From NCBI GenBank assembly GCA_025526915.1, contig JAHLKH010000387.1, positions 1 through 15,862 of the forward strand: a DNA stretch of 15,862 bases, in the 5' to 3' direction. A program made the translations under genes and the position numbers. The notes beneath the pieces were generated by a model, which saw nothing but the letters and a program-made list of their open reading frames with translations, was not told the origin of the DNA and made no database searches. The stretch is from Entophlyctis helioformis. Taxonomy: Eukaryota; Chytridiomycota; Chytridiomycetes; Chytridiales; Chytriomycetaceae. This document shows, piece by piece, positions 7,824 through 15,862 of this stretch (within the stretch, counting starts at the first letter, position 1; each line of letters starts with the position of its first letter).

Positions 7824-9273
7824 ATGCGCACCTCGCCGTGGACCGTCACCTCGATGCTTGTGCCCTCCACTCCGTCATCCAGCCCGGCTGCTGAGCCGTC
7901 GTCGAAGGCCGGCGAGTCCGTCGCCTGCTACTTGCAGCCTCGGAACAGCACCCACCACCACAACGAAGACACCAGACGCAGTCGACGATGCCATCGATGC
8001 CGCATTCGAGGCAACACCGCCCTCGACGCCGTCGGCACCCTCGACGCCAAGGAGCACCGGCTGCGACGGCCTGCGAGCGTCGGTTGTCGCCGACTTGCCG
8101 GCCTGCAGACGGGGCGGCGACAGCGGCGCGGCCAGCGAGTCGGCATCGACACAGGCCCGCAAGCCATCACAGCCAACGACGCTCGTGCCAGCCACCGTCG
8201 TCCAGCCGGTGCTGTTTGGTGTGGTCGACCCGGACCCTGCGGCAGGTGCCGTCTACAGCCCGCTGCCGTGGCACCGCCAGGAGCGCATGTACCAGCAGCC
8301 CTCGCAACGGCATCCCACACCCATGATTCCCGTCTTCCGCCCCCATGTACCCATGCCCTCGCCGGCGGCCCCATCATCGCACAACACAAAGCATGTTGGT
8401 GTCGCGGACGTCGTCTCCGCCGAACCTTTAGCACCGTTTGCACCATCGGCATCCGCCGCCCAGCAGCCACACCAGTACTTGAACGAGCATCTGCTCAAGA
8501 CGCATGTGTCGCGGGGCTACATCCCACACAAGTCGACGCTGCAGTACTCGGTCCACACGCCCGGCCGCCACCTGGCCCGCGAAGTCGCTCTCGTGTTTCC
8601 CGGCTTGTCAAGCCACGCGCCGACGATCGGCTGCCCATCGTCGGCCATCTCAAGGACCTGCTCATCATCCCGACGTTCCAAGAGTCTCTGTTTGACCTGG
8701 TGGCCGTGACCGCAGAGACCAACTGGGAGCGCAACATCCTGCTTGAATACGTACGTTGTGCCCGCGTGCAAGTGTCTTGCTGCATGTTGGCGTCTTTGGC
8801 TGGCTACATACAAGTGTCTGACAGTCTGTGGGCGAGACAGTTTATGGCGTTTGGTCGGCTGTTCTGCGGATGGCTGCACGAGCGCGGCTACTGGGCCGAC
8901 ATGACCGACCCCGCGTCGGGATACCCCGTCTTTTCGGACCGCGGCACGAGCTCTACCCGGACGTGGACGGCTGCGCGCGGCTCCTCAAGTACGCGACGCA
9001 TCTGGCCGGCTGCTGCCGCGTGCTCGACCACCCCGTGTGGGGCACGCACTCGTACCCGGCGACCATGTTCTCGACAGCACCGCCTGCCGTCGTGGCCGCG
9101 GCACTCGAGTTTGCGTCGTCGTATGGCGCCGGGCTTGTAAGCCGCATCATGGCGCCGACGAGTCGGCCGCTGCTGCTGCCGCCTTTACATCGTCGCGGTC
9201 ACTGGCGTCTGCCGTGCACACGCCATCTGTTACTTCCCCTGACTCGTGGGAGGTGGCCGATATGGCGGTCTGA
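7824..9273 (+). CDS. MMADHC: MMADHC homologue (cobalamin trafficking protein, cblD type), 2 exons
   Basis: Exons 7824-8750 and 8841-9273, with a GTACGT...ACAG intron of 90 bp that joins LLEY to FMAFGRLFCGWL in frame. The C-terminal half carries the MMADHC signature: LLIIPTFQESLFDLVAVTAE, ERGYWADMTDPASGYPVFS, ELYPDVDGCARLL, then AGCCRVLDHPVWGTHSYPAT and MFSTAP. In animals MMADHC works with MMACHC to route cobalamin to cytosolic methionine synthase and mitochondrial methylmalonyl-CoA mutase. The first roughly 240 residues are rich in Pro, Ser, Thr and Ala and look disordered. The start is the ATG at 7824; the next frame stays open further upstream and is Arg-rich, so a longer form with a targeting peptide is possible. 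Five missing bases (two at 7900-7960, then near 8605, 8947 and 9140) restore 455 codons including the stop. Confidence 0.85.
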
Positions 9274-9344
9274 GAACGCCGAGCCCCTTGTCCCATTATT
9301 GGTGCTGGAACAACGAATATAGATGGAGAGACAATGAACAGACC

Positions 9345-9391
9345 AAGCCACACCACACCACACCACACCACACCAAGCCACACCACACCAG
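9345..9391. repeat. CACAC/ACACC pentanucleotide tandem repeat
   Basis: About eight units of a CCACA pentamer, interrupted by AAGC, lie between the convergent ends of MMADHC and the gene at 9508-11445. No other feature is seen in the 234-bp spacer except a purine-rich GA tract at about 9451-9494. Confidence 0.9.
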
Positions 9392-9415
9392 GCCAGACGA
9401 TAGATCAATGCACGG

Positions 9416-9421
9416 TTTAAT
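9416..9421 (-). terminator. ATTAAA poly(A) signal candidate
   Basis: ATTAAA on the minus strand, about 87 bases past the proposed stop of the gene at 9508-11445, in an AT-rich patch unusual for this window. Confidence 0.4.
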
Positions 9422-9507
9422 TTAACAAGACGAGAGACGTATGAGGGTCACCAAGAAACGAGAGAGAGGGAGGGAGAGAGGAAGTGAAAGAGAGCGACAC
9501 CACAGAG

Positions 9508-11445
9508 TTAAAGCGTCTGCCACTGCTTGAGGATGGATCGAAGCTGGAGAAGCAGCTGCACCTGGATCTCGCGGATGCGCGACACGAGGGCAGCAAGTAT
9601 GGCAGGCAGCGGCACCACATACACAGCAACAATGTACTGCGTAGCTCGACAGCCCTGGCATACGTCTGGACAGCGGCGAGTTTGGCGGTCCAGACATCTG
9701 CCGAGCCCAAGCGACGGCGTGGTCGAGCATCGGTTTGGCGTCTGCGTACAGCTGGATGGCAAGCAGTCGCGTGCGGAGGGCAGCTGCAAAGAGGAACACT
9801 GCTGCGCGTGCGAGAGGTGGGATGCCACGACGGCAGCGCGCGAGGCAGAGATCGCAGGTACGTCCAGACACCGAGCCGCTCGCCATGGCGATGGATGTAG
9901 AGGGCAAAAGCACGGAGAGCGCCGGGGAGGACAGCAGCAACAGCACGGATCTGTACCCAAACGGCGATCGCAGTGGGCCGAGCAGCGGCAATGAGGTAGA
10001 GTGCGAGTTCATGGGTTCGTGAGCGATGGATCGAGCCATCACAGCCAGCTGTGCACGCAGCGCGGGAAGAGTGCGATGGATGACGTCAATAGCCGAGACA
10101 GACGCCGTGCGAGCGAGGGTGAGCAGAGATTGCGAGACAGCGACAAAGGGCTGCGCGATCTTGGACAGAATGTCAAAGGCGAGCGCAGTGACGACGCCGG
10201 TGACAAGGAGAGCCCACTGAGCAACGTCACGGACTGTGCGCAGTCCCTTTATGACATAGGGCCGCATCTGGCGATCCAGGTCGACGCATGCATGGAACAC
10301 GGCAACAAGGCCGGCCTTTAGCGTCGGCCATGCTCTCACAGCGACATGCTTGACACGCTCAATGAACGGCTCAATGTACAACTCGTGGAACCAGACAGTC
10401 CACAGGCGGATCGCGACTGCCGCACGAAGGAACGCGCGGTACGTTGGTCTGACTGAGCGTTTGAGGGCGATCCACGCACGCGGGCCGTATGTGACGACAA
10501 ACGCAATGGTAGCATCGACAGCGCGCACGAGGCGGTCTTGTGCCCACACGAGCAGAGGCTGCAGCCGGTGGGCGAGCGCAGTAAACAGACTGCTGAACAC
10601 GAAATGCATCCAGCCCTGTGCCCACTTGATGCGGCGCACCGAGGCAGTGTAGAGCGACTGCATGGCGGCGATGGCAGCAGGCGTGGCCTTGATGGCGTAC
10701 GTGAGCACGACCTTGGTGCCCTTGAGAGACGAATGGACAACGATGCGGGTGGAGACGTATGCCATGAGCGGGCCGGCCAGCAGCGTGTTGGTGACGATCG
10801 GGTGTGTGAGGATGGGCAGCCGGGTGGTCAGACGCTTGACGGCCGGCGATTCAGAGAATGCCGAGGCAGCCGAGGGCGACGAGGGCGACACCGGCGGCGA
10901 GATGGGCAGCGAGGCAGGCGCTGACGAGGCAGGCGCTGACGAGGCAGGCGCTGCCGCAGTGACAATCCATGCTGCAGATGAGGGGATGCCGCACGGCCCG
11001 CAGCGATGACATACGGTGCGGGAGCGATGCCGTTGACGGGCACAGACGGTTCTGATGATGGTGACGTGGCAGACGGCCAGAGGCGGGCCGTGGGATCCTG
11101 CTCAAGGAAGCGGATTGCCTCGTCGTCGAGATACGGCCGCAGTTCAACGAGGATAAAGTCACGGAAGGCGAGCACGGCGGCAAAGGCGACGACGGCGGCG
11201 ATGCAGCGGCGTAGGTGCCCACGGCAAAGGCGACGATAGGAGCACGGACAGCGGGTTGGCCAGAAGAGCGAATGCGGCGACGCCGAGAGCGATGCGATGA
11301 GGCCGTTTGAGACGAGCGCCGGAGGGGCGGGCGGCGGCAGCCGGCGATGAGGACGAGTAAGAGGATGAGGCGGCGGCAGCGGGTGCGACGATGCAGGTGC
11401 GTGAGCGGGCGGGGCAGCCACGGGAGAAGCCGGCCTGCGGGCCAT
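9508..11445 (-). CDS. Unrecognised membrane/amphipathic-helix protein, about 648 residues
   Basis: The start at 11445 is in an excellent context (GCCGCCATGG) and the stop is TAA 9510-9508. No intron is needed. The N-terminus is Pro/Ala/Ser-rich, followed by two hydrophobic stretches (HRIALGVAAFALLANPL with APIVAFAVGTYAA, and CIAAVVAFAAVLAFRDFILV). Then come RPYLDDEAIRFLEQDPTARL, a low-complexity Ala/Pro/Ser linker containing a 15-bp tandem repeat, and about 420 residues of moderately hydrophobic, Trp- and Arg-containing helices such as RLLAIQLYADAKPMLDHAVA, ending RIREIQVQLLLQLRSILKQW. No known domain is recognised. The pattern suggests a membrane-embedded or lipid-surface protein, which is inference. 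Nine one-base gaps are needed (about 11390, 11247, 11210, 10990, 10014, two at 9800-9900, near 9715 and 9640). It follows ERG4 on the same strand after 141 bp. Confidence 0.68.
10911..10955. repeat. 15-bp tandem repeat, 3 copies, in coding sequence
   Basis: Three copies of GAGGCAGGCGCTGAC, the last ending in CC, encode an Ala-Pro-Ala-Ser-Ser type repeat on the minus strand in the linker of the unrecognised protein. The 15-bp length keeps the frame. Confidence 0.92.
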
Positions 11446-11586
11446 GGCGGCACGCTTGAAAACGGGCTGCTGGCGACTTTGTGGAGTTGCGTGGAAAGCG
11501 CATGTGAATGGGAGAGCGATTCATTGCGTGTGCCTGAGGGGCAGCAGGCAGCATCGACAGCATCCGGTTCAAGGGCCGGCGGCGGC

Positions 11587-13826
11587 TCAGATGACATACG
11601 GAATAAAGACGTACGGCACGCGGCGGCAGTACTCGTCCCAGTCCTTGCCGTACTTTTTGGAGCATCGCTCCATGTCGCGAGTGACGCGGTGGATGAGCAC
11701 CAGCGAGAAGAAGATGATGTAAAAGTACGGGATGATGGACCCAAACCCGGCGTCCAGGCCCCAGGCCAGCGCCATGGTCAGATCCGCCGTGTAGTGGATC
11801 TTGCGCGCGTAGCCCCACCAGCCGGACGTGAGCAGCAGCGAGCCGTGCTGTGTCTTGATGTACTTTGGGTTGACCAGCGTGCCCCATGGCAGCTGCGGGA
11901 ATGTGTTGCGCGGGATGTACGTGCCCGCGGAGGCCATGCGGAAACGGTTCTTTTGCGAGTTGGCCGTGTCCCAGACGTAGTAGGCGCCAATCAGCACGAG
12001 AAAGAGCACCACCATGGCCCAGGTCGGGAACTCGAGCGCGCGGCCGGTCGGAGACCGCAACAGGTAGAGCGTGGAGTAGCAGTACGTGAACGGCACGCCA
12101 GACATGTTCCAGAAGATGAGCATGAAGCCCCACCTAGCGTCAAGCGATTGGGGATGTCAGCCGCGCGGATGGATTGCATGTTGCACCAGACAACTCGCTC
12201 AGACGGCAAAACTCACTTTTCGTAGAAAATGTCCCAGGTGGTCGGGATGCACTCTTCGCCCTTCATGCACGCATTCACGTACAGCAAGTGTGCAAGCACC
12301 ATGAACCACACATGGGGCGAAGCATATCCCTTTTCGGCGTACTCCTTGGCAAGCGCAGACAGCGAGATGTAGAACAAGATGACCCACGGAATGCGGATCT
12401 CGGAGAACATCTTAAAGTCGAGGCGACCGAGACGCGGGTTGAGAGGCGCCCCCATGAACAGATCGTACAGAAAGACGCCAGACATGCGGTGCTGCTCGCC
12501 CTTGGCGATAGTGACGGCATACGTGACGACAGTAGTGAGTATGCCCGAGAGGATCGACACGGTCATGAGAGAGCCAAAGTTGTCAATGATGAGCCAGAGC
12601 GGGAAGATGCCCGTGAAGTGGAGGATGGCGCTGCAATGCGTTTCCCGCCAGCCGAAGTGCGATGGACAGTCGCAATGGCAATGCAGACAGATCGTGAATT
12701 GGAGCCAGATTGTGTCAGCAAGGTATCGCGATGCAGCAGTGAGCAGCGGTTGGATGGTTGGCTGTGGGGGTGCAGCAGGCCGCTGACCACCGTTGAGATC
12801 ACTTGATCGAGCGGAGAAACAAAAAGCTTCACGCTCGGTCGCGCTTCGGTCTTGCATTGGAGCATGCGAGTGCCACATGGACTGCTCGGAATGCAACAAC
12901 AAACCAGGCCAGAGTGCCACTAGCCTGCTGCCTGGAATCGGGCCATTCGCCGCCGCACCCCACGCAAAATGTGCAGCACTATGGAGGAGGGCACAGATGT
13001 TGGCAACAGCAGCACATTGACATGAACGCACCTGGTGACGACGGTCACGTAAAAGGACGACACGCCGTTGCAGAGATATTCGAGCTGCCTGTACCCAAGC
13101 GCAGGCACGGGCAGTCCCTTGACAATGGGGCCGGGCATGGTCACTGCGAGCACAGCCTGGAACACGGAAAACGTCCAGTACACGGCCCACGCCCACAGAG
13201 TCGGAGCAGCACGGTCAGCGACGTGGGCAGCCATGCGGCCAACGAAGGGGCCAATGTCCAGAGAGAGTCTGGGTGGACAAGCTTGCCGTCGTAGAACTCG
13301 ATGCAGATCCAGAAGTAGTACATGAGCATGGGGAAGAGGAGCATCATAAAGGGACGCCAGGCGCGCCGCCAAACTCGAAGATGACCTCCTTGTCGATGCC
13401 GTTTTCGAGCGTGCGGGACTCGCTGGAGTGAGGCGGCCGTCGTGTAGTGCGAGCGAGGGCCGCACATGCGACGAGGCGAGCGAGAGGCGAGCGACGACGA
13501 CGACGAGCAACGGAGGCGGGTGAATCACGGCAAGCATAAAGTGTTGAAGCGAGGCGTGTGAGTTGGACCGACGCAATGCAGCATGACTGAGCCACGCAAA
13601 AGCAACGGGGCGAGCGGGGCAACAGTGCGATGCGTAGATATGGCCAGACCTACCGCGGAGACGCCAGGGTAGCGTCGTCGCTGCCTTCGAGGTGGTTGAT
13701 GGTGCTGCTGCTGCCGTTCCCACTGGTGGGCCCGGCAACGTCCACGCGAGCGTCGCCGGCCGCCGTGTTGTTGTTGCTGTTGTTGTGCGTGCGCACAGGG
13801 CTCCAGCTCATCGTGTTCTGCGACAT
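11587..13826 (-). CDS. ERG4: Delta(24(28))-sterol C-24 reductase, 4 exons
   Basis: Exons 13826-13654, 13422-13032, 12630-12217 and 12133-11587, all with GT-AG introns (231, 401 and 83 bp) whose phases agree. With two missing bases (near 13350 and 13250) the coding length is exactly 509 codons. The product has a disordered Asn/Ser-rich N-terminus ([18 protein letters not shown]), then [40 protein letters not shown], and the family signatures [15 protein letters not shown] and [19 protein letters not shown], ending [18 protein letters not shown]. It matches yeast Erg4 along its length, including the CAKGEE-like MKGEE segment, and has the usual multiple membrane helices. Erg4 performs the last step of ergosterol synthesis in the ER membrane, NADPH-dependent reduction of the C-24(28) double bond. 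ERG24 is the related alternative, but the N-terminal motifs and PYVFIPYV ending favour ERG4. Confidence 0.93.
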
Positions 13827-13895
13827 TTGAGATTCGATTTCTTTGGCAAACCCGTGAACATTCCTCAGAATCCTCGAAGAGAAACCACGTGCGCA
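13827..13895. promoter_or_regulatory. 69-bp divergent spacer between ERG4 and the peroxidase gene
   Basis: The two start codons point away from each other and are only 69 bp apart, so the 5' leaders and core promoters must overlap or extend into the genes. The spacer contains a perfect CACGTG E-box at 13886-13891, four bases before the peroxidase ATG. bHLH factors bind such sites in fungi, but the position so close to the ATG may be coincidence. Confidence 0.55.
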
Positions 13896-15274
13896 ATGGC
13901 CAACAACTACGACGCTGTCCGGGCCGACCTCAAGGCATCATGCCCAACAAGGACTGGGACGACGGCTCGCTGGGCCCCGTCCTGGTGCGTCTCGCGTGGC
14001 ACGCCTCGGGCACCTACGACGCCAAGTCCAAGACCGGCGGCTCCAACGGCGCGACATGCGCTTCAAGCCCGAGTCCAACGACGGCGCAATGCCGGTCTTG
14101 AGCACGCTCGGTGAGTCTTGCTAGCGCTGTTGTCAGAGTGTCAGTCAGAGTGTCTGTCTGTCTGTCTGTCTGCCTGGGTGATGGGCGACTGGCGCCTGCG
14201 ACGTGGAAGGAATGCACGGCAGGCTCTGCGTCCCTGCCCCTGCAGACGCTGCCTTGGCTTGGCGAGCGTCCTGCTGCGTCTGCTCGATGCCGTGCTGGCC
14301 GCACATGCGCGTGTGGGGGGATCGCGTCAATGATCGCTCCGCCGGTCACGCCTGTTCCTCGCCGCTGTCTGGCATGGGATCGTATGGCTGTCCGTCTGGC
14401 ATGACATGGCATCGCTTGGCTGCTGACCTTGCTGGCGTCTCTTGGCATCCATCAGCCAGTTCCTCGAGCCCATCAAGGCCAAGCACCCGTGGATCTCGTA
14501 CGCTGATCTGTGGACCCTCGCCGGCGTTGTTGCCATCGAGGCCATGGGCGGCCCTGTGATTCCCTGGAGATCTGGTGGGTGTTGATATTGGCCCGCGATG
14601 TACACATGCCGCGCATTGCACCGCGGACACGCTGCTCATCCTGCATTGCGATCGCACTCATTCATGCGTCCATTTGTCCACTTGCCGATCCATCCATGTG
14701 CAGGTCGCAGCGACAAGAGAGAAGATACCGTCACGGCCAAGGACATTCCTCCCAACGGCCGCCTGCCCGATGCGTCCAAGGACGCCAACCACCTGCGCAC
14801 CATCTTCTACCGCATGGGCTTCTCTGACCAGGAGATTGTCGCTCTCAGCGGTGCCCACGCGCTCGGCCGCTGCCACACCGACCGTTCTGGCTACGACGGA
14901 CGTAAGTGCTGGCCATGCATTGTCTGGAGATGCCGCGTGTTGTCCGCATATCCGTCTAGCCGTTGCTGACCACGTGCATCTGTGCCGGGCTTGATCGACC
15001 AGCGTGGACGCACACGCCGAACCGCTTCTCGAACCAGTACTTTACGCTCCTGACCAAGATCAACTGGCAGAAGAAGAAGTGGGACGGTCCCGAGCAGTAC
15101 GCCGACCCCGACGACGAGCTCATGATGCTCCCCACCGACATGGCCCTCCTTTGGGACCCGTCGTTTGCCAAGTACGTGCACCTGTACGCGCAGGACAAGG
15201 CCGCCTTCTTCCGCGACTTTTCGGCTGCGTTTGCCAAGCTGCTCGAGCTCGGTGTTCCCCGCACCAAGATCTGA
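13896..15274 (+). CDS. Class I haem peroxidase, cytochrome c peroxidase-like (CCP2 type), 4 exons
   Basis: Exons 13896-14110, 14456-14574, 14704-14901 and 15003-15274. With three restored bases (near 13936, 14055 and 14087) the coding length is exactly 269 codons. The distal haem site [14 protein letters not shown] carries the catalytic Arg, Trp and His; [10 protein letters not shown] carries the proximal His; and the Trp of [19 protein letters not shown] is at the CcP Trp-191 position. Further family landmarks are [27 protein letters not shown] and [11 protein letters not shown]. The protein starts [14 protein letters not shown] with no mitochondrial presequence, like the shorter putative haem-binding peroxidases of filamentous fungi, so a cytosolic location is inferred. 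It removes hydrogen peroxide using cytochrome c or another donor. The three frame breaks all fall in exon 1. Ascorbate peroxidase is a related alternative. Confidence 0.92.
14150..14172. repeat. GTCT tetranucleotide microsatellite
   Basis: About five GTCT units inside the first intron (14111-14455) of the peroxidase gene. Confidence 0.9.
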
Positions 15275-15402
15275 TCTGTGGCTGCCGTATGCTGCCGTAT
15301 GCTGCCAGCCATATGCTGCCTGCCTGCCAGTCCACTCCAACCCATCACAATCCCAGTCAATACAAACCTTTCCAACCATTGCCACAACTGGCTGGATCGC
15401 GC
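15275..15402. promoter_or_regulatory. 128-bp spacer with TGCTGCCGTA repeats
   Basis: Spacer between the peroxidase stop and the next start on the same strand. It holds repeated TATGCTGCC units at about 15288-15320 and must contain the peroxidase 3' end and the oxidoreductase promoter. No clear poly(A) signal is seen. Confidence 0.45.
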
Positions 15403-15862
15403 ATGCTGAGCAAAACATCGCCAGTGGTGGTCGTTGGCGGCGGCGTCTTTGGGCTGGGCACGGCGCTGTCGCTCACGGCTCGAGGCTACACGGACGTCAC
15501 CGTGTTCGACCGTCTGCCTATTCCTGCTGAAGACTGTGTGTGTGTGTGTGGCTGGCCTGCTTGCATCCTCGCTCGCCTGCTCCTGCCTGCCTTGCCTTAC
15601 TGCTGTCGCTCACATTCTGAACGGCCGATAAGCGGCGTCAACGGACATCAACAAGATGGTGCGTGCAGACTACGGCGCCGATACGCTGTACCAGGACCTC
15701 TGTCTGGCCGCCCTGCCCATCTGGCGCTCGTGGAACAAGCAATCCATCGCCGCTGGCCAGCCGCCGCTGTACCACGAGACCGGCGTGCTCTTTGCGTCTG
15801 GCGCCATGGCCGACGGCTCCTTTGAGCGCGTCTCGACCACATCAAGGCGGCCGTCGGGGCCG
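15403..15862 (+). CDS. FAD-dependent amino-acid/amine oxidoreductase (DAO family), 5' part
   Basis: The ATG at 15403 opens MLSKTSPVVVVGGGVFGLGT, a Rossmann dinucleotide-binding motif (GGGVFG) for FAD, continuing to DVTVFDRLPIPAED, where the acidic residue ending beta-2 is present. An intron at 15536-15632 (GTGTGT...TAAG, 97 bp) joins in frame to give EDSASTDINKMVRADYGADT. That is the conserved STDINK(I/M)VRADYG segment of the fungal sarcosine-oxidase, pipecolate-oxidase and fructosyl-amine-oxidase group, followed by LYHETGVLF. The reading frame appears to lose one base near 15833 (SFERVS, then DHIKAAVG in another frame). The gene runs off the right edge. The substrate cannot be told from this part; oxidation of a secondary amine or amino acid producing hydrogen peroxide is the family role, which would suit a peroxidase neighbour but proves no link. 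Confidence 0.87.
15536..15550. repeat. GT dinucleotide run at an intron donor
   Basis: Seven to eight GT units begin exactly at the 5' splice site of the oxidoreductase intron, so the donor itself is part of a microsatellite. Confidence 0.88.

Noticed and set aside
9422..9700. C-terminal part of the 489-codon minus-strand frame ending at 9422
   Set aside because: The sequence there turns into Cys/Ser/Pro-rich noise, while another frame gives a coherent helical C-terminus ending at TAA 9508. The real gene changes frame before this part.
12793..13020. Plus- and minus-strand open frames within 12631-13031 as separate genes
   Set aside because: They fall in ERG4 intron 2, whose splice sites join the ERG4 frame exactly. 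No domain is visible in the intron.
13692..13895. N-terminal extension (targeting peptide) of the peroxidase from the upstream open frame
   Set aside because: The frame runs through ERG4 exon 1 on the other strand and lacks a targeting-peptide pattern. The ATG at 13896 fits the start of the shorter peroxidase type.
1..15862. Programmed ribosomal frameshifting as the cause of the frame breaks
   Set aside because: The breaks are too many, occur in unrelated genes, and lack a shared slippery motif. Loss of single bases in short runs fits sequence error better.
1..15862. Genuine decay of all genes into pseudogenes
   Set aside because: Several exons in the same genes are intact, motifs are conserved on both sides of each break, and premature stops arise only from the frame changes.
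1..15862. tRNA or rRNA genes
   Set aside because: No sequence resembling a tRNA cloverleaf with the conserved T-loop, or an rRNA core, was noticed on either strand by eye.

Overview
The window looks like nuclear DNA of an early-diverging fungus, most likely a chytrid (Chytridiomycota, perhaps Rhizophydiales). The grounds are a GC-rich sequence, many short spliceosomal introns (about 70-130 bp, with some longer ones of 230-400 bp), closely spaced genes on both strands, fungal ERG4, a CCP2-like haem peroxidase, a KA1-domain kinase, and two members of the HLD(V/I)VQxLHE-type ankyrin family that is expanded in chytrids. The organism assignment is inference; the introns exclude a prokaryote.

Layout. 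1-842: the 5' part of an ankyrin-repeat gene (ANK-A, minus strand, running off the left edge) and its upstream region. 870-1263: an unrecognised possible coding block. 1445-4677: a ten-exon Ser/Thr kinase gene (minus) with kinase, UBA and KA1 domains, flanked by a 184-bp inverted repeat (938-1121 and 4873-5056). 5106-5527: only the 3' end of an O-acetylhomoserine sulfhydrylase gene (MET17-like, minus). 5717-6679: a second ankyrin gene (ANK-B, minus), a direct-repeat paralogue of ANK-A that includes about 120 bp of shared upstream DNA. 6804-7458: no convincing gene. 7824-9273: an MMADHC homologue (cobalamin trafficking, plus). 9508-11445: a large unrecognised membrane or amphipathic-helix protein (minus). 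11587-13826: ERG4, sterol C-24(28) reductase (minus). 13896-15274: cytochrome-c-peroxidase-like class I haem peroxidase (plus), divergent from ERG4 across only 69 bp. 15403-end: the start of an FAD-dependent amino-acid/amine oxidoreductase (plus).

The genes are mostly metabolic housekeeping: sterol synthesis, peroxide detoxification, B12 handling, sulfur amino acids and amine oxidation. They do not form an obvious functional cluster. The left third, with its duplications and truncated gene, looks rearranged; the right half looks orderly.

The dominant oddity is that nearly every gene has its reading frame broken repeatedly, and every break I could resolve needs one missing base restored, often in a short C or G run. 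With those single bases restored the protein family alignments continue cleanly, and ERG4, the peroxidase and MMADHC come out as whole numbers of codons. I read this as residual sequencing or assembly deletions rather than gene decay. All affected coordinates should be treated as belonging to intact genes seen through an error-containing sequence. I found no clearly new biological system. The most interesting candidates are the MMADHC homologue in a fungus, the unrecognised 648-residue helical protein, and the rearranged block around the kinase gene.
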